The notes: generated from the sequence alone by a model not told the origin. DNA of 64,000 nucleotides from Limnanthes douglasii subsp. nivea (GCA_036936605.1 JAUPFV010000001.1:315596809-315660808); one strand, 5' to 3'; positions 1 to 12,861 are shown, counted from the first letter of the stretch. A program made the numbers and translations.

Positions 1-2398
1 GTTGGTTGATTTTGCTTCGGGTTGTGCATACATTTATTTTATGGATGCATACTCTGGGTATAATAAGATTCGCGTAAACTCATCCGACGAAGAGCACATA
101 ACATTTAAACTGAGTGCGGGCTGTACTGTTACACCGTGATGCCATTCAGTTAATTTGAAGCTTAATCTAGTCAAGTGTTCATTCGACATACAAAGCGGCA
201 AGTTCCTCGATTACATAAAGAGTAAAATAGGGATCAAGGCAGACCCTGCACAATTACAAACAGTCTACAAATAGTGCCACCAACAAACGTGAAAGAGGTT
301 CAGTGCCTTACGGGCCGATTAACAATACTGTCACTTTTTATTTTCTGAGCATCCGAAAAAGTCATCTTTTATTTGAGATTCTCCAAAGAGCTAAGAAATT
401 TGCATGGACAGAGGAGTGTAACGCCGCTTTTGAGGCACTAAACATTATCTCACCTCGCCTGAAATACTTTCAGCGCCGATAGCAGGTGAGACCTTGTTCT
501 TATATTTGTCCGTTTTATTTTTCTCGGTCAGTGCAATATTAATCAGGGAACTAGATGGCATTCAACGACCCATTTACTACATCATCAAAACTTTGGTGGA
601 TGCAAAACTAAGTACCTCAATCTGGAGAAACTCGCGCTCGGTTTGGTGGTAGCAACATGAAAGATGCACCCCTATTTTCAAGGACATAGAATTGTTTTCC
701 GAACGTCTTTCCCCCTCAAATCTGTGATACAGAATCCGGACGTATCGGGCAGACTGACCAAATGGAGAATTAAGCTAGAAAAATATGAAATATAGTTTGA
801 ACCCCGCACTGTAATAAAAGTTCAAGCTGTAGCTGATTTCCTTACAGAAGTTTCCTCACCTCGTAAAGCACCCATCCCAAATGAATTTTTTCCTGAGTCC
901 GAGTAGTTAGAATGAATTAGTGAAACAAACGAGGCCTCAAGTGCATCCGGAGGAGGGGCAAGAATTATCCTTAAACCACCTATAGGAGAGGAGATCTGCT
1001 AGGCGATCGACTTTAATTGCCCTGTAACCAACAACATAGCAGAATACGAAGCTGGAATTTTTAGAATGAAATTAACAATTATATGCGAGGCTTGAATTCT
1101 CTGAATCCGCTCAGATTCAAAATTAGTAATCAATCAAGCGAACGATACATATAATCTTAAGAAGGAAAGTATTTGTGGGTATTTGAAAACGCTTTAGGAA
1201 TACAAATCTAAATTTACCAAAGTGGCATACGACCAAGTGCCTCGCTTAAACAACTTTGCCGCCGACATCTTGGCCAAAACAGCGGCGCTAGATGACCATC
1301 CTTTTATACTAATACAACAATTATCAACTACAGAAACTTTACATTAGAATGACATTGTTTGGATAATCGACCACACCCATTACTCGAGGCAACCCTACCT
1401 CATGTATCTCGAATATGGTACCCTACCAAGTGAAAAAATGGATGCCCGAGCGCTCCAGCTAAAGGCACCCAAATACAGTGTAAAGGACGACATCTTATAA
1501 CAAAACAATGCCACACAACCTTTTCTCTGTCGCCTTGATATAACTGAGGCTACTTTGATTTTACATGACCTACATTGAGCAGATGAAAGGGAAAATTATG
1601 GATATCGCAACCTTATTCGACACTTTCTGTTAGCAGGTTATTACTGACCTGAGTTTGACACCGACACTAGAAATTGTTTTCAAAAATGCTACCAATGTCA
1701 ATAGTTTACCAACTCTGGTCGTCTCCCAAGTGAACCGATGCAAGATGTCGCAGTCCATTTCCCTTTTAAGAAATGAGGCATTGATTTAGTAGAGCCACTT
1801 TCTATGGAAATTGGTGAACGACAGATTCTAATAGTTACGGTGGATTATTTCACAAATCACACTATATTGGAAGGAATAAAAAAAACTTGAGGGAGCCTAA
1901 GGCAAATGGCCGGACAAGCTGACTGAGGTCATTTGAGCATATCGAACTACCCCATGAACTACAACTGGAGTAAGTCCTTTCGTCATTTCTATGGAAGTAA
2001 GGCTATAGTACCCGCGTCTATCATTATCCCAAGTCAGAGGATCATTAGTTATGACGAGGACAATAATAATACTGACCAAGCAGTAAGTATAAATCTTATA
2101 GAAGAGCGGCACGACCAACCACGAGTCAGATCAGATTACTACAGGAGCCTCATGCGAGGACGTTTTAACACTCGACTAAAGCCCCCCAGACTACAAGTAA
2201 GAGATATAGTAATGAATGTTTTTTCCAAGGCTCCAGCATTAAAGCAGTTGGAAAGCTAGGACCAAATTGGGAAGGGCCCTACACAATCATCTCCAAGGGC
2301 CACAACGGAGTATACCGTCTCGTTGACATCAGAAAAGTCATACACTAAAGCACCCATGGAATATTAATCAGTTAAAGTTATATCATGAAGCTGTGTAA
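1..2398 (+). pseudogene. Decayed Ty3/gypsy pol (element I, Tat-type), 3' part
   Basis: Remnant of a retrotransposon polyprotein that begins before the window. Conceptual translation with frame shifts gives, in order: a reverse transcriptase piece (FMDAYSGYNKI near 37-75), a Ty3-type RNase H/connection region (about 480-850, with PIYYIIKTLVDAK), a second RNase H of the archaeal type (about 920-1300, with NNIAEYEA), integrase core pieces (about 1560-1860, GIDLVEP and IVTVDYF) and the integrase C-terminal region (1933-2340, LIEERHDQPRVR, then GPNWEGPYTI). The product would copy and integrate the element. Many stops and frameshifts mean it is dead. The likely original stop is TAA at 2396-2398 after a YHEAV ending. 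The double RNase H points to the Tat lineage; this is family knowledge, not a search result. Confidence 0.85.
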
Positions 2399-2410
2399 CA
2401 TAGAAAATAC

Positions 2411-2460
2411 GCTCTTCTTCCTCCCGGATGGCGCGGAGAGGTTTTCTAATGAGGCATCAG
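2411..2460 (+). other. Conserved post-pol hairpin motif, copy in element I
   Basis: Starts 13 nt behind the pol stop. The core at 2421-2440 can pair CTC-CCG with CGG-(A)-GAG around a GATGGCG loop, followed by a GGTTTTCTAATGAGGCATC tail. Equivalent motifs lie behind pol in elements C, D and E. The function is unknown. Confidence 0.55.
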
Positions 2461-2578
2461 ACTTCTCTTTTTTTACTTCAATACAATTTTATCATTTTCG
2501 CCAATGTGTATGTTTGTTTGTTTGTTAACTTTCTCCATCTTTACAATATAAAACGGGTCAATGACCACGACTACAGGC

Positions 2579-2870
2579 TACGCAAGGGGCCATGCTGAGC
2601 CCAGATCATAAAGTCTATTAATACGAAAGGGTTGAGTGTCATGCCTACAGGCTACGTAACGTGAACCGATCTAGTATCAAACACTTAATTGGGCCACACA
2701 ATTGGGTTTAATTGACCTCGCCACGAATAAGTTGAGGATTAAATCTCACTCATAGTTACGTAACGCGGACTGGTCTCGGATCAAGCGCTCGATTGGGCCA
2801 CGCAATAGGGTCTAACTGACCTCGCCACGAATTAGCTAAGTCATAGCTACACAATAAGCTTTATTTAACT
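2579..2870 (+). repeat. Tandem repeat of about 104 bp, 3' noncoding region of element I
   Basis: Units starting TACG(T/C)AA lie at 2579 (short, 74 bp), 2653 and 2757. The last two share a CGATCT/TCTCGGATCAA block, GGGCCAC(A/G)CAAT and TTGACCTCGCCACGAAT with scattered mismatches. Tandem repeats between pol and the 3' LTR are common in Tat elements. No LTR is recognised behind it. Confidence 0.7.
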
Positions 2871-3539
2871 CATCATTGTAAGGATATGCTCCATAGTTAT
2901 AATACACAAACACATGTCTCTATTAATAAGGCAAAACCTTCCAATATCAACCTCAAACTATAAAAAAACAACAATTTCATAAGGTGATGCAATTAAAATT
3001 TTGCAACTATCTGAGAAACAAGGTGAGCACACATATGGATAGAGCAAGTCAGAATTACAAAACAACCACCATACAAACAATAACTGAAATTTATTTAAAT
3101 TAAAATTACTTCAAGCATCAGGCACCAAGGTAGGGTCATCGACCCTAGCATCTATTGGGTGTACAAATCCGCTGCAGCTTTCTTAAAAAATTGTTGTATT
3201 GTTGATCCATTGTTACTTTCGGTTCCTCTATCATAGTCGCCCGTCTCCCAAAATCGCTATATGTTGGCTTTGGAGAAGTTTTCACGGTTCACCTTTTTTT
3301 TAAGCTAAAAAACTTTGTTTTTGATGAAGAGCAGCCAACTTCTCTCACCTTTAGGTTTGCCTTGAATCTAGATCTCCTGACTATAATCTATCTCAAAAAA
3401 ATTCTCACGTTGCTTTCAGCCAGATATTTATTGTTTCTTCTTTTTATTTGCGATAGAACCTAATAATGATTTTGCACATGTCTCTGCTTTATTGATTCCT
3501 GAAATATTATGTAAGATAAGTCAATCCTCAATTCTTATA
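2871..3539. other. Gene-free stretch, probable decayed tail of element I
   Basis: No intact coding region. Read on the minus strand, 3130-3290 gives a broken peptide-like stretch (FFKKAAADLYTQ) that might be the end of a decayed antisense ORF such as those in C, D and E. This is weak; nothing else is seen. Confidence 0.3.
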
Positions 3540-6490
3540 TAGCCTATATTTAGGCTTCCGAGTAATAATATTGCATCCAGTTCTGCTGGAGATTTAAATT
3601 TTTGTAATCAAGCTTCATGTTGCATCTTTGAGTCGAACGAGCCAGCCAATCTGCTCCTCAGTTTTGGTCTCTATGGATGTGATGAAGTTTCATTTTAATA
3701 GTTAGAAGAGACTTTATACTATTAAGAATAGATTCTAAATTAGAAGGGTATTTTCAAAATGAGAGAGAAAAGACAAGTATTTTAGAATTTGTCTCAACAT
3801 GAACTTCATTGCGCCCTTTCATTCTACATAATTGTAGGCCATCATGGATAACTCGAGCTTCTGCTTTTATTGGAGTGAGAATTCCATAGTTATTTCTGTA
3901 TCCTAGTATTATATTTCCTTGACTATCTCTAATGATAACTGCACCACTAGCTTCTCCAAGAGGTAGCAGCTGGCGTCATAATTGATTTTCTATCTCCCAT
4001 GACTAGGGGAAATCGAGGTAAGATAAGTAAGTTTGTTTTTTATAGTTAGGTGATTTGTACATCCCATTTTAACCGCTACACTTTAACAATGCTTCCAATG
4101 TTTGTTTTCAGTAGTTTATAATAGTCTAGACCCATCTGAATATTCTTGACATACTTGTTTGATGTTTTAATTGAAGTTGTGTCTGAATTCATCTTAAATT
4201 TGTTTCTCTTCTGCCATATAATCCAACTGATAATTGTAGGAAAAATTGTTTGACGTATATCTTATTAGGAGCAGACCAGAACCAGACCCTAAACATGTGC
4301 TCCACAGTCATAAATTTTTAAATTTCTACCTTGAGAACACCTGCAAAGTAAGACCAAATTTCCTAAGAAAATATACATGATACAAAGAGATGATTTGTAG
4401 TCTCTGAGTTTTGACAAAACTAACATTTTGATAACAATTTTAGATATTTTGTTTGTAAAACTGAATCAGTAGGTAGTTTGTTTAAAATAAGTCTCCAAGC
4501 AAGGAAATAGCACTTTCTTGGAGAAATTTTATTCCAAAGATTTCCATAAATATAAGAAAAACTGTCTATGTCCTAATGATTTGCATTATGTCTTTTATAT
4601 TAAAATTTACATCTTTTGAAGTTATCCATATAATAGTATCCCTAGTCTGATTGTTGATACTAAGTTTGGAAATCAAGCTTATATTATAGTCAGTTAGTAG
4701 AGGCTTAAGTTTGTTCATATTCCATGAGCTATTATCCCACAAACATTTTGAATTTAAACCAGTTATATTTGAGTTTGAATTAAGACTGATAAGAGGAGGT
4801 CTACCATACAAGTTGTCCAGCCAAATATCAATCGTACCACTGCTGAGTTTCCATTTGATATGCGCTTCAGCAAAATCCTTTATTTTGGCCAGCCTTTTCC
4901 AAGTTTGTGAGCCTTGTTTAGAGTAGTCAACTTGAAGTGGATGCTTATCTTTATAGTAAATATTGTGTAATAGATTACCCCAAAGAGAACCATTTTCTTT
5001 AAATCTTATCCAAAGCTTGCACGAGAAGGATTTTGGATGTCCTATAAGCTTATAACATTAAGATGTCCCTCAATAAATGGCTTTTATATTGATCCCCAAA
5101 GAAATATGTTCATTAGTCTTTCAATTTTTGTTATAATAGAAGTAGGAAGCCAGCAACTCTGTAACCAGTGTAAAAGTACTAACATTAGGACATAGTTAAC
5201 TAATGTTAATCGAGCTCCATATGAAAGCTTCTTCCCTTCCCAACTTGATATCTTGTCTTTGATCTTTTCCAGTAGAGGCACAAAGTTAACTGATTTATTG
5301 TGAGGGCTAAGTGTTACACCCAAGTATGTAGTAGGAAGATATGAAGTCTTGAAACTTGTTTGGATGTTAAGACCATTCCTTCTATTTTGTGTCATACTAT
5401 TTGCAGTAATGATCTCTATCTTTCCTTTATTTATTGCCAAGAAATGTCTTGATATACCTGCAAAAACTTAACAATTTTATCTAGAGAAGTTGTTAAACCA
5501 TTAGTAAATATTAAAACATTACCTACAAAAGCTAAAACTGGTATTGTAATGTTGCCTCTGCTGGAGTATTTAAGACCCTTGTTAGATTCAAATAGCTTAT
5601 TCATGCCTCGTAGCAGAACTTATTCTGCAAGAATAAATAAGCTATGAGACAAGGGATCTCCTTGTCTCACCCCTCTATTAGCTTTAAAGAATCCAACTGC
5701 TTTTCAATTTATAAGAATTCAGATAAAGATTGATCAGATTATACAACTGGTTAGTTTAATAACTTGATTATTGAAAAATAACCTCTGTAGCACCTTGATG
5801 ATGAAACTGTGAGATAGATTGTCAAATTCTTTAGATATATATATCTTTATTACAATATTGCATGCCTATATCATGGATTAATTCCTTAGCAATAAGTATG
5901 TTGTCATGTATTGTTCTTCCCTTGACATAGACACCCTACACTTCAGAGATTAGCTTAGGAAGTAGTATAGGTAATCTATTGTTGATTAGTTTAGATATTA
6001 TTCAGTTCATTAGAGTACAAAGGCTTATAGGCCTGTATTAACTTCAACTTGAAGGGTTATTAAACTTTGGAATTAAGCAAAATCTAGTAGCCAATATCCC
6101 TGTAAAAATGTCTTGACCTAGGATGAATGATTTTAGAGCATTACAAATATCCTCTTTTATGATTTTCCAACATGTTATGTAAAAACATTTGTTAAATTCA
6201 TCCATGCCAGTAACCCTAGATGAATTTAAGCTTTGAATAATATTTCATATCTCTTTTTCAGTAGCCATATCAAGAATTAGTTCATTATCTGATTCACTTA
6301 TAGATTTGGGAATACCATTAAATATATTGTTATTCATATTTTCAAATTCAATGTTTCTATTAGAGTAAGTAGGGGAAGAGAGAATATCTGTGAAGTAAGT
6401 TTCAGTAGATAAATTGATTGCGTCTTGTTCTATCAGTTGTTGATATTTAGTCTATTTATTATACTCTTCCATTTGTTGTTGAACCTTAGC
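3540..6490 (-). pseudogene. Decayed L1-type LINE, ORF2 (endonuclease-less 3' part)
   Basis: Minus-strand translation shows the second half of a plant L1 ORF2. There is an N-terminal RT piece near 6490-6000 (GMDEFNKCFYI, then RPISL) and VKGRTIHDNILIAKELIHD near 5930-5870. A degraded active-site region near 5540-5500 reads FVGNVLIF where the family has FADDV. The RT C-terminus is at 5440-5084 (YLGVTLS, KLSYGARLTLVNYVL). The zf-RVT region is about 4800-4200. An RNase H-like domain is about 3990-3580 (AEARVIHDGLQLC, then ADWLAR). Stops and frameshifts throughout, plus loss of the catalytic aspartates, show it is inactive. No poly-A tail or target duplication could be placed. Confidence 0.82.
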
Positions 6491-7164
6491 GCTCTGGGAA
6501 TATAAATGTAGCCGGAGAAGTACATCGACAGTCATGGAGTCTCAGAAACATATAACAAGCGGTTGAGCGAGAGAAAGAACAGACGGGGAGTAATATTATG
6601 ATTAATGAGAGAAAATGTGTCGCTAATGTCTGAGAACCTGACTTTCTAAAGGGAGAGATATTACACTGAGAACTTCACGGGGTAGAACTTTTTTTAGGCT
6701 TAGCTTTAGAGACTCCCTTATGTTTACAAAGAAAATGGCGGTAAATAAAAATCGAAACTACTCGTCATTATTTAGGTACAGTAATTGGCTGGATGGGGTT
6801 GGATATAGTTAAATCCGTAATTCATTTAGTTGTAAAATTAAAAATTTGTGGAATTTGAATATTTATCGAGGTTCTGATATTTGGATTTGAGAAAATATGC
6901 GAACATTTTAATTTTAAATTAAACTATAGACCAGTTTTTTTAAAATATCAACTATGTTCTCGTTTTATTTTTATTGTTTTTGTGACTTTTTTTCTAAAAT
7001 TAATTTTTTTATTGAATGAGAATACAAATCGTGGTACAAGAAAAATAAAAATTATTCTTTGATAACTTAAATTAAGTTATAATTACTTGGATTACAAGTA
7101 ACGAAACAAAGTAGCTTACAAATTAGCTTCAAATGATGAAAATCCTAATAAAAACCGTCACAAC
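6491..7164. other. Intergenic, no gene seen
   Basis: AT-rich sequence between the LINE and repeat R1. No ORF, terminal repeat or RNA gene is supported. Confidence 0.5.
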
Positions 7165-7784
7165 ACATCTTTTTTGTTTTTATTATTTTTTGTTCTTTTT
7201 CGATCAAGTTTTTTTTTTTTAAATTATCGATCAATTATCAATTCACAAGTGTTTTTGTTATTTTTGTTTGTGTCGAATTATTGTTTGTTGTTTAAGAATT
7301 TATATAATTGTTTTAGTTGTGTTGATTCTTTGATTTAGTACATTCACGTAAATAGTTTGACAACTTTCTGAAAAGAGTGATTTTGAGAAAACATATTTGG
7401 AAATATTTTATTTTACAAGTATGGTTGCGTAATTACATGTTGTTTAGTTTTGAAAATACAAAGTGTTGACTAGATACAAAATTATGTACAATTTGGTTGC
7501 AAATTTAGTCAATGTTGTTATGTTGTTTAATTATGTTCATTTCGGTTGCGGAAAAAGAGAGGTGTTGTGAAAAAATAACAGTGTAATTGGCTGTAAAATT
7601 ATGTTGTAATTGGTAACGGGATTACGTTTTAACTGGTTGTGAAATAACATTTTTTGTTGCATAAATAGATATATGTTAAGAATAATAGAATTGTAATTGA
7701 AGTGAGAAATTATGGTTTACATGGTTGCATAATTACATTATAAAAGGTTGTACTTGTGAAATAAAAATATAAAAATAAACGATA
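7165..7784 (+). repeat. Repeat R1, left half (split by copia A)
   Basis: Aligns by eye with about 34545-35171: shared tracts include TTTTTGTTATTTTTGTTTGTG, the AGTACATT..GTAAAT..TTTGACAA block and GGTTGCGGAAAAAGAGAGG. The half ends exactly where copia A starts. It holds many degenerate copies of GTTGCGTAATTAC / GGTTGTGAAAT. Noncoding. Confidence 0.75.
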
Positions 7785-7847
7785 TGATAGAATACAAAAT
7801 ATTTGTATATAATTAGTATATCTTATTGCATATCTAGTCATCTAATT

Positions 7848-7882
<35 letters not shown>

Positions 7883-7921
7883 CTTTTGTTAACGAGAAAG
7901 ACACATAATTATATTCTTTCA
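7785..7921 (+). repeat. Copia A 5' LTR
   Basis: 137 bp, TG...CA ends, with an (AT)n tract at about 7855-7879. Its GAGAAAGACAC..ATTATA.TCTTTCA end matches the 3' LTR. Confidence 0.88.
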
Positions 7922-7936
7922 TGGTATCCCATAAGG
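7922..7936 (+). other. Copia A primer binding site, decayed
   Basis: TGGTATCCCATAAGG lies directly behind the 5' LTR. The first seven bases match the usual copia site TGGTATCAGAGC (initiator Met tRNA); the rest has drifted. Confidence 0.6.
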
Positions 7937-8084
7937 ATTAGGATTTCTCTATTATCGCTTCCATCACCCTACTATCTTACCGTCTTCTCCTTTCTTACTA
8001 TGGTTGATTCTCCTTTCCCATCTACTCCTTTCCGTCAATATGGGTGAATCTAGTACCAAAACGTCTTCTTCCTTTTTTTCACCC

Positions 8085-8288
8085 TGCACTTGATGTCTCT
8101 AATATCAAGACGTATGTTCTCATCATTCTTGAGATGGAGAACATTCAATATGCCAATTGGGGAGAATTATTAAAGGTTCATTGTCGCTCGAACAAAGTTA
8201 TACATCACATTATCTAGCCGAAAACGGAGGAAGGAAAAGATAAAGAGATGGGTCTTCTTACCGATGATGAACAAGAGATGTGGGATAT
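8085..8288 (+). pseudogene. Copia A gag, 5' fragment
   Basis: Translates with one stop to a UBN2-type copia Gag start (ALDVSNIKTYV, ANWGELLKVHC, then DDEQEMWDI). It breaks at 8288 where copia B inserted and continues at 13103. Confidence 0.7.
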
Positions 8289-8522
8289 TGTTTAAAAAAG
8301 AGAGAGAAGTAGCCGCAGGAGGCGGCTAGGGTTTTGTGTTTTATTAGAAAATGTTCCTTTTATCTTCCATATTCAACATTCTTACCAAACCTAAAGCACA
8401 TTATTATTCTCTCCCTGTCCAAACCTGTTGCATTAGAGATATTAACTCAATAGTAAGGCTCTCAATATATAGAGAACTTAAAGGCCTATACAAGGAAACT
8501 TAATACATTGAATATTCTAACA
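8289..8522 (-). repeat. Copia B 3' LTR
   Basis: 234 bp, TGTT...AACA ends, very similar to 12874-13102. Differences include extra bases near 8453-8460 and scattered substitutions. Confidence 0.92.
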
Positions 8523-8537
8523 CTCCCCATCAAGTTG
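8523..8537 (-). other. Copia B polypurine tract
   Basis: On the minus strand this reads CAACTTGATGGGGAG, directly before the 3' LTR, the usual plus-strand priming site. Confidence 0.75.
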
Positions 8538-8605
8538 TGTAGTGGGATCACCAATACCCAACTTGGATAAAACTGATTCGAATGTTCTTGCAGCAACCAC
8601 TTTTG

Positions 8606-9327
8606 TCAGGAGGTCTGCCATCTAACAAACGGAAGTTCGACTGTCCCATCTTTAATCTTTTCTTTTATGAAGTGCCTATCTATTTCAACGTGCTTTGTTC
8701 TATCGTGTTGTACCGGGTTCTCTGAAATCTTAATCGCAACTTTATTATCGCACATTAACTGAGTTGGACACTTTAGAGGGGATCTGATTTCTTTCATTAT
8801 CTTCTTTAACCAAAGTATCTTGGTAATCCCCTTAACGATTCCTCTAAATTCTGATTCAGCACTTGACAATGATACTACTTTCTGTATCTTACTCCTCCAA
8901 GTCACCAAGTTACCTCTAAGAAGAGTAAAGTAGCCAGCAGTTGATCTCTTGTCGTTAGGATTCCCTCCCCAATCAGAATCTGTGAATACTTCAAAATCAA
9001 GGTGTCCATTTTTCTTAAAAATTATGCCTCTTCCTGGTGTGCCTTTGATATATCGAATAATCCTCATTACTGCCTCCATATGGTGTTCCTGAGGATGAAG
9101 CATGAACTGGCTAACTACTCCCACCGCGTATGCAATGTCGGGTTGAGTGTGAGCCAGGTAAATATTTTCCACCAACATTTGGTACCTTTCTTTACTCGCT
9201 GGTCTGGCCTCTTCAATTATCTTTAGATTTCGATTCACAACCATAGGAGTGTCATTTGGTTTGCAATCCACCATGCCATCTTCAGCTAATAAATCCAATA
9301 TATATTTTCATTGGGAGATGTAAATCC
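8606..9327 (-). pseudogene. Copia B RNase H domain
   Basis: C-terminal part of the copia B polyprotein, degrading RNA in RNA:DNA hybrids during reverse transcription. It carries the family blocks HTQPDIAYAVGVVSQF, FTDSDWGGNPNDKRSTAGYF, SLSSAESEFRG, LMCDNKVAIKI and RTKHVEIDRHFIKEK. The Asp, Glu and Asp residues of the active site are kept (TDSDW, AESE, CDN). An in-frame stop separates it from the RT part upstream. About 230 residues are open; the piece stops close to the polypurine tract as expected. Confidence 0.9.
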
Positions 9328-9328
9328 C

Positions 9329-10050
9329 TCATCTTGACCTAAGAACTTCGATTCCTAGGAAATACTTCAATCCCCCAAGGTCTTTCATTTCGAACTCCTT
9401 GAAGAGGTTTTTCCTAAGAGAGCTAATTTCTTCTTCGTCATTCCTCGTTACAATCATATCATCGACATATATTATAAGACAAGTGACTAATTCTCCTCTC
9501 TTTTTGTAAAACAAGGTATGATCCCCATTACTCTGTTTGTAGCTATACTGCTTCATTGCCATTATAAATCTCCCAAACTAAGCACGAGGAGACTGTTTGA
9601 GCCCATATAATGCCTTTTTCAGTTTATATACCTCATGTTCTTGAAAACCATCAGAGAACCCTGGTGGGGGTTCCATATATACCTCTTCTTCCAAGTCTCC
9701 ATGTAAGAAAGCATTCTTTACATCAAATTGATGAAGAGGCCAATCTTTATTTGCGGCTATTGAAAGTAAAAATCTGATAGTGTCAATCTTTGCAACCGGA
9801 GAGAACGTTTCAGAGTAGTCTATACCATATGTTTGTGTATATCCTTTGGCAACCAATATTGCCTTGTGTCGCTCAATGGTGCCATCAGATTTATATTTTA
9901 TATTAAACACCCATCTACACCCGACTACTTTCTTTCTTTATGGTAACACACAATTCTCCCATGTACCATTCCTTTTTAGAGCTTCCATTTCGGTATTCAT
10001 TACCTTATGCCATTCAGTCATCTTCTTAGCTTCTTGAGTTGTTTTAGGGA
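9329..10050 (-). pseudogene. Copia B reverse transcriptase
   Basis: Begins near 10050 with TEWHKVMNTEMEALKRNGTW, then [52 protein letters not shown] and [18 protein letters not shown] then stands where the family has Trp (RAWFGRF), so a TGG to TAG change is likely. It continues at 9562-9329 with the catalytic YVDDM and KYFLGIEVLRS. Several stops make it non-functional as read. RT copies the element RNA into DNA in the virus-like particle. Confidence 0.9.
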
Positions 10051-10099
10051 TTTGTTCAGAGAGAATAGTAGCTGAAAATGCCTTTGCAATCTTCGTCAT

Positions 10100-11434
10100 T
10101 CATTTCCTGTCCGTTTTTACCGGATATGTAGAAGCACGAGGAACGTGTTCCGGTGAATACCGGTAAGGAGGAACTCCTCTATTTTTTCTTGGGGGAAGAA
10201 CCGGAGTTTGAGTTTCAACAAATGAACTTCCTGAAATGTCATGGTCAGTAGCATTTTGTGAATTATGACATTGTAAATTGTTTACCTCTTGATGGACATT
10301 TTCTTTGGCTGATTCGCTGGTAGTATCCATGGCGTTTATTTCTTGTTGGGCATTGTCTTCAGGAGAATCATTGGTGGTAAGAACTGCCTCGTCAGTCTCC
10401 TTTATGTTGGAAGAGGCGTGTTCGGTGGCGCCATCTACCGACTCTGTCGGCACATCCTCAAAGTAACTTTCATATAACAAACAGTCGAGTGATTCACTTA
10501 CTTTCTCCCCCTGAGCACGAGATTGGTGGTAAAAAAAATAAGCGGATTCTAAGAAGTCACAGTCCATGGTGACATGGATTCGACGAGTAACCGGATTATA
10601 ACACCGATATCCCATTTGATGAACACCGTATCCAACAAATACACACTTTTCAGCACACGGATTAAGTTTGTTTCGACTAGTTTTAGGGATATGAACACAC
10701 ACTGAACAACCAAAGACACGAGGTGGTAAGGTCATAACAGATCGAATTGTAACTTGGGTGGCAAGCACTTGTAATAGAGTTTTATTTCCTAGACATCGGT
10801 TTGGTAGACGATTTGCAAGATACGTATTTGTAGCAAGAGCTTCTGGCCAAAAGGAATGTGGAACTCTAGATTCAATCATAATAGCACGAGTTTTTCCAAG
10901 TAAAGTACAATGTTTTCGTTCTGAAGTACCGTTTTGTTGAGGTGTGTTTGAACAAGTGGTTTGATGGATAAGACCATTTGTTTTGAAAAACTTATGCATT
11001 TTTTGGTTGATAAAATCTATGCCATTATCAGAACGGAGAATCTGTAAAAAAAATTCAAATTGAGTCAAAATCATTTTGTAAAAACAAACAAATATTTCTG
11101 GTATTTCCGATTTATTTTTCATGAAGTATATCCAAGTCATTCTTGAGAAATCATCCACAAATAAAACAAAGTATCTGATTTGATTGTTAGTGGAATTTGG
11201 TGCTGGACCCCAAACATCAGAATGGATTAGTGAAAAAGCATAATTAACTCTAGTATTACTCTGATTAAATGAGACCCTACGATTTTTTTCAAGAATGCAG
11301 GTTTCACATTTCTCATGAATGGAATTATTCAAAAAAAGACTAGGAAACAAACTTTTAAGATAGCTAAAAGAAGGATGACCAAGTCGCCGGTGCCATAACC
11401 AAAGTTTCCTTTCGATTGTTCCGTGAGCAAGCAT
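10100..11434 (-). pseudogene. Copia B integrase
   Basis: 444 open residues. A GAG-pre-integrase zinc region (WLWHRRLGHPSFSYLKSL, then CETCILEK) gives the HHCC set. The catalytic core has HSDVWGPAP, LRSDNGIDF and the Glu of GTSERKHC, that is a D,D,E triad. Next come FWPEALATNTYLANRLP and the FGCSVCVHIP..RNKLNPCAEKCVFVGYG block, then a low-complexity Thr/Glu-rich linker to RT. It would insert element cDNA into the genome. The core looks intact, but the polyprotein is interrupted on both sides. Confidence 0.92.
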
Positions 11435-11530
11435 GGTATGCCCCTTATGAACTACCTCATCAACATAATAGAGACCTCCTTATTCAGTACCACGCCCAAT
11501 GATCTCCTTCGTACGAATGTCCTATAAAAT

Positions 11531-12049
11531 TCAAAAAAATGGATACATAAAAACCACACAGTTGAGTTGTTTTGTCACTTGACTAACAAATAATAACTTT
11601 AAGAATAGTGAAGGAATGTAGAGGCAGTTTTTAATTTCCATTTTTTCCGAAAAAATAATTGAACCTCCCCTTTTGACTTCACAAATTTCTCCACTAGCAG
11701 TCTCAATATGGGACTTCTTTGGAGATGACATGTCAACAAAGTCTTTAGGATCATAAGACATGGTGTCTGTAGCCCCGCAATCAAAGATCCAATTCATTGA
11801 TTTCTCAATCCCTTTACCTCCAAGTTTTTCATAGGAGTTCGCCGATATTCCTCCAAAACCAATGCCACTTCCTTGCTCATTTTTAATCGGATCTTCACCG
11901 CCACTTGTAGACGAAGCCCGTTTGACATTATATCTGAAACACTGGTTATTTTTCTCCTTATGACTGTCCTCCCACCATTCTGGATAGCCAACCAGCTGGA
12001 AACATGTCTCTTTAGTGTGTTTATTCATCCCACAATGAGTGCAATACAA
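11531..12049 (-). pseudogene. Copia B Gag zinc knuckle and protease
   Basis: 172 open residues. A CCHC knuckle (CTHCGMNKHTKETC, first residues) binds element RNA. Then follows the aspartic protease entry WIFDCGATDTMSYDPKDF, where DCGATD stands for the usual DSGATD. The reading frame shifts before the integrase ORF. Confidence 0.85.
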
Positions 12050-12059
12050 CTTGGATTTA

Positions 12060-12823
12060 TCTTCTTTCTCTTTGGATCAGAATTTAAATCTCTGTGCAGA
12101 ATATTTAGCAGCCAAACCATTCCAATTTCAATCGAGTCACTATCAGAAGAACTTGATTTTAGTATATTAAGCCTGGCCACTTCCCTTCGTATTGTAGCAT
12201 ATGCTGTTTCCACGGAAGGAAGATGATCCTTTTTCAGGATATCTCTCTTGACTAGTTCCAGCTTGTCATTAATCGCCATTAGCAATTGATAGAGTCTTTG
12301 TTCGTGAGTCTTCTTATTCTAGATCTGAATGTCTTATGGGTCTTTCATAGGGTTCGGATCTCGCCTATCTATAGACATCCAGATGTACTGTAGTTTGTTC
12401 CACAAGTCTTCTAGTGTATCGGACCCTTGCCTTAATGAATTAGCCCTCTTATGAAGGTCAAACACCTGTAACGAATCTGTACCAGAACCGTATGTGGTGG
12501 CTAACCCATCCCAGAGGGCTTTTGCAGTGGGATATTACGAGACATTATTCACCAAGCTGTTCCCACCTTGTATATGTGTTGTCAGTTTTGGATGGAGGTG
12601 TCGGCTCCCCTGTAATGTGAGAACCTCTCCCCCTTACCCCAATTGCTTTCTTCATCAGGTTTGCCCATATGGCATAGTTGTCACCACCGATTTTAATCCC
12701 TAGGGATAAATTCTCAGGGTTAGTTGTTTGTTGTTGTGTTCCGAGACCATTTCTCAGAATGGCAGCAATCTGCATTGTTAATTCATCAGGAATTTGACTG
12801 ACCACGACTTCATTGCCAGCCAT
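12060..12823 (-). pseudogene. Copia B gag, capsid part
   Basis: Starts MAGNEVVVSQIPDEL at 12823, 50 nt inside the element from its 5' LTR. It continues with the family block GIKIGGDNYAIWANLMKKAI..RGRGSHITGE, then, with frame shifts, KALWDGLATTYGSG, SLQVFDLHKRANSLRQG and LEDLWNKLQYIWMSIDRRDPN. This is a UBN2-type copia Gag forming the particle. Two or more frameshifts between 12545 and 12285 break it. Confidence 0.85.
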
Positions 12824-12861
12824 CTTTGTTGAGGATGTTCAGAATTCTCAGAATCACACGT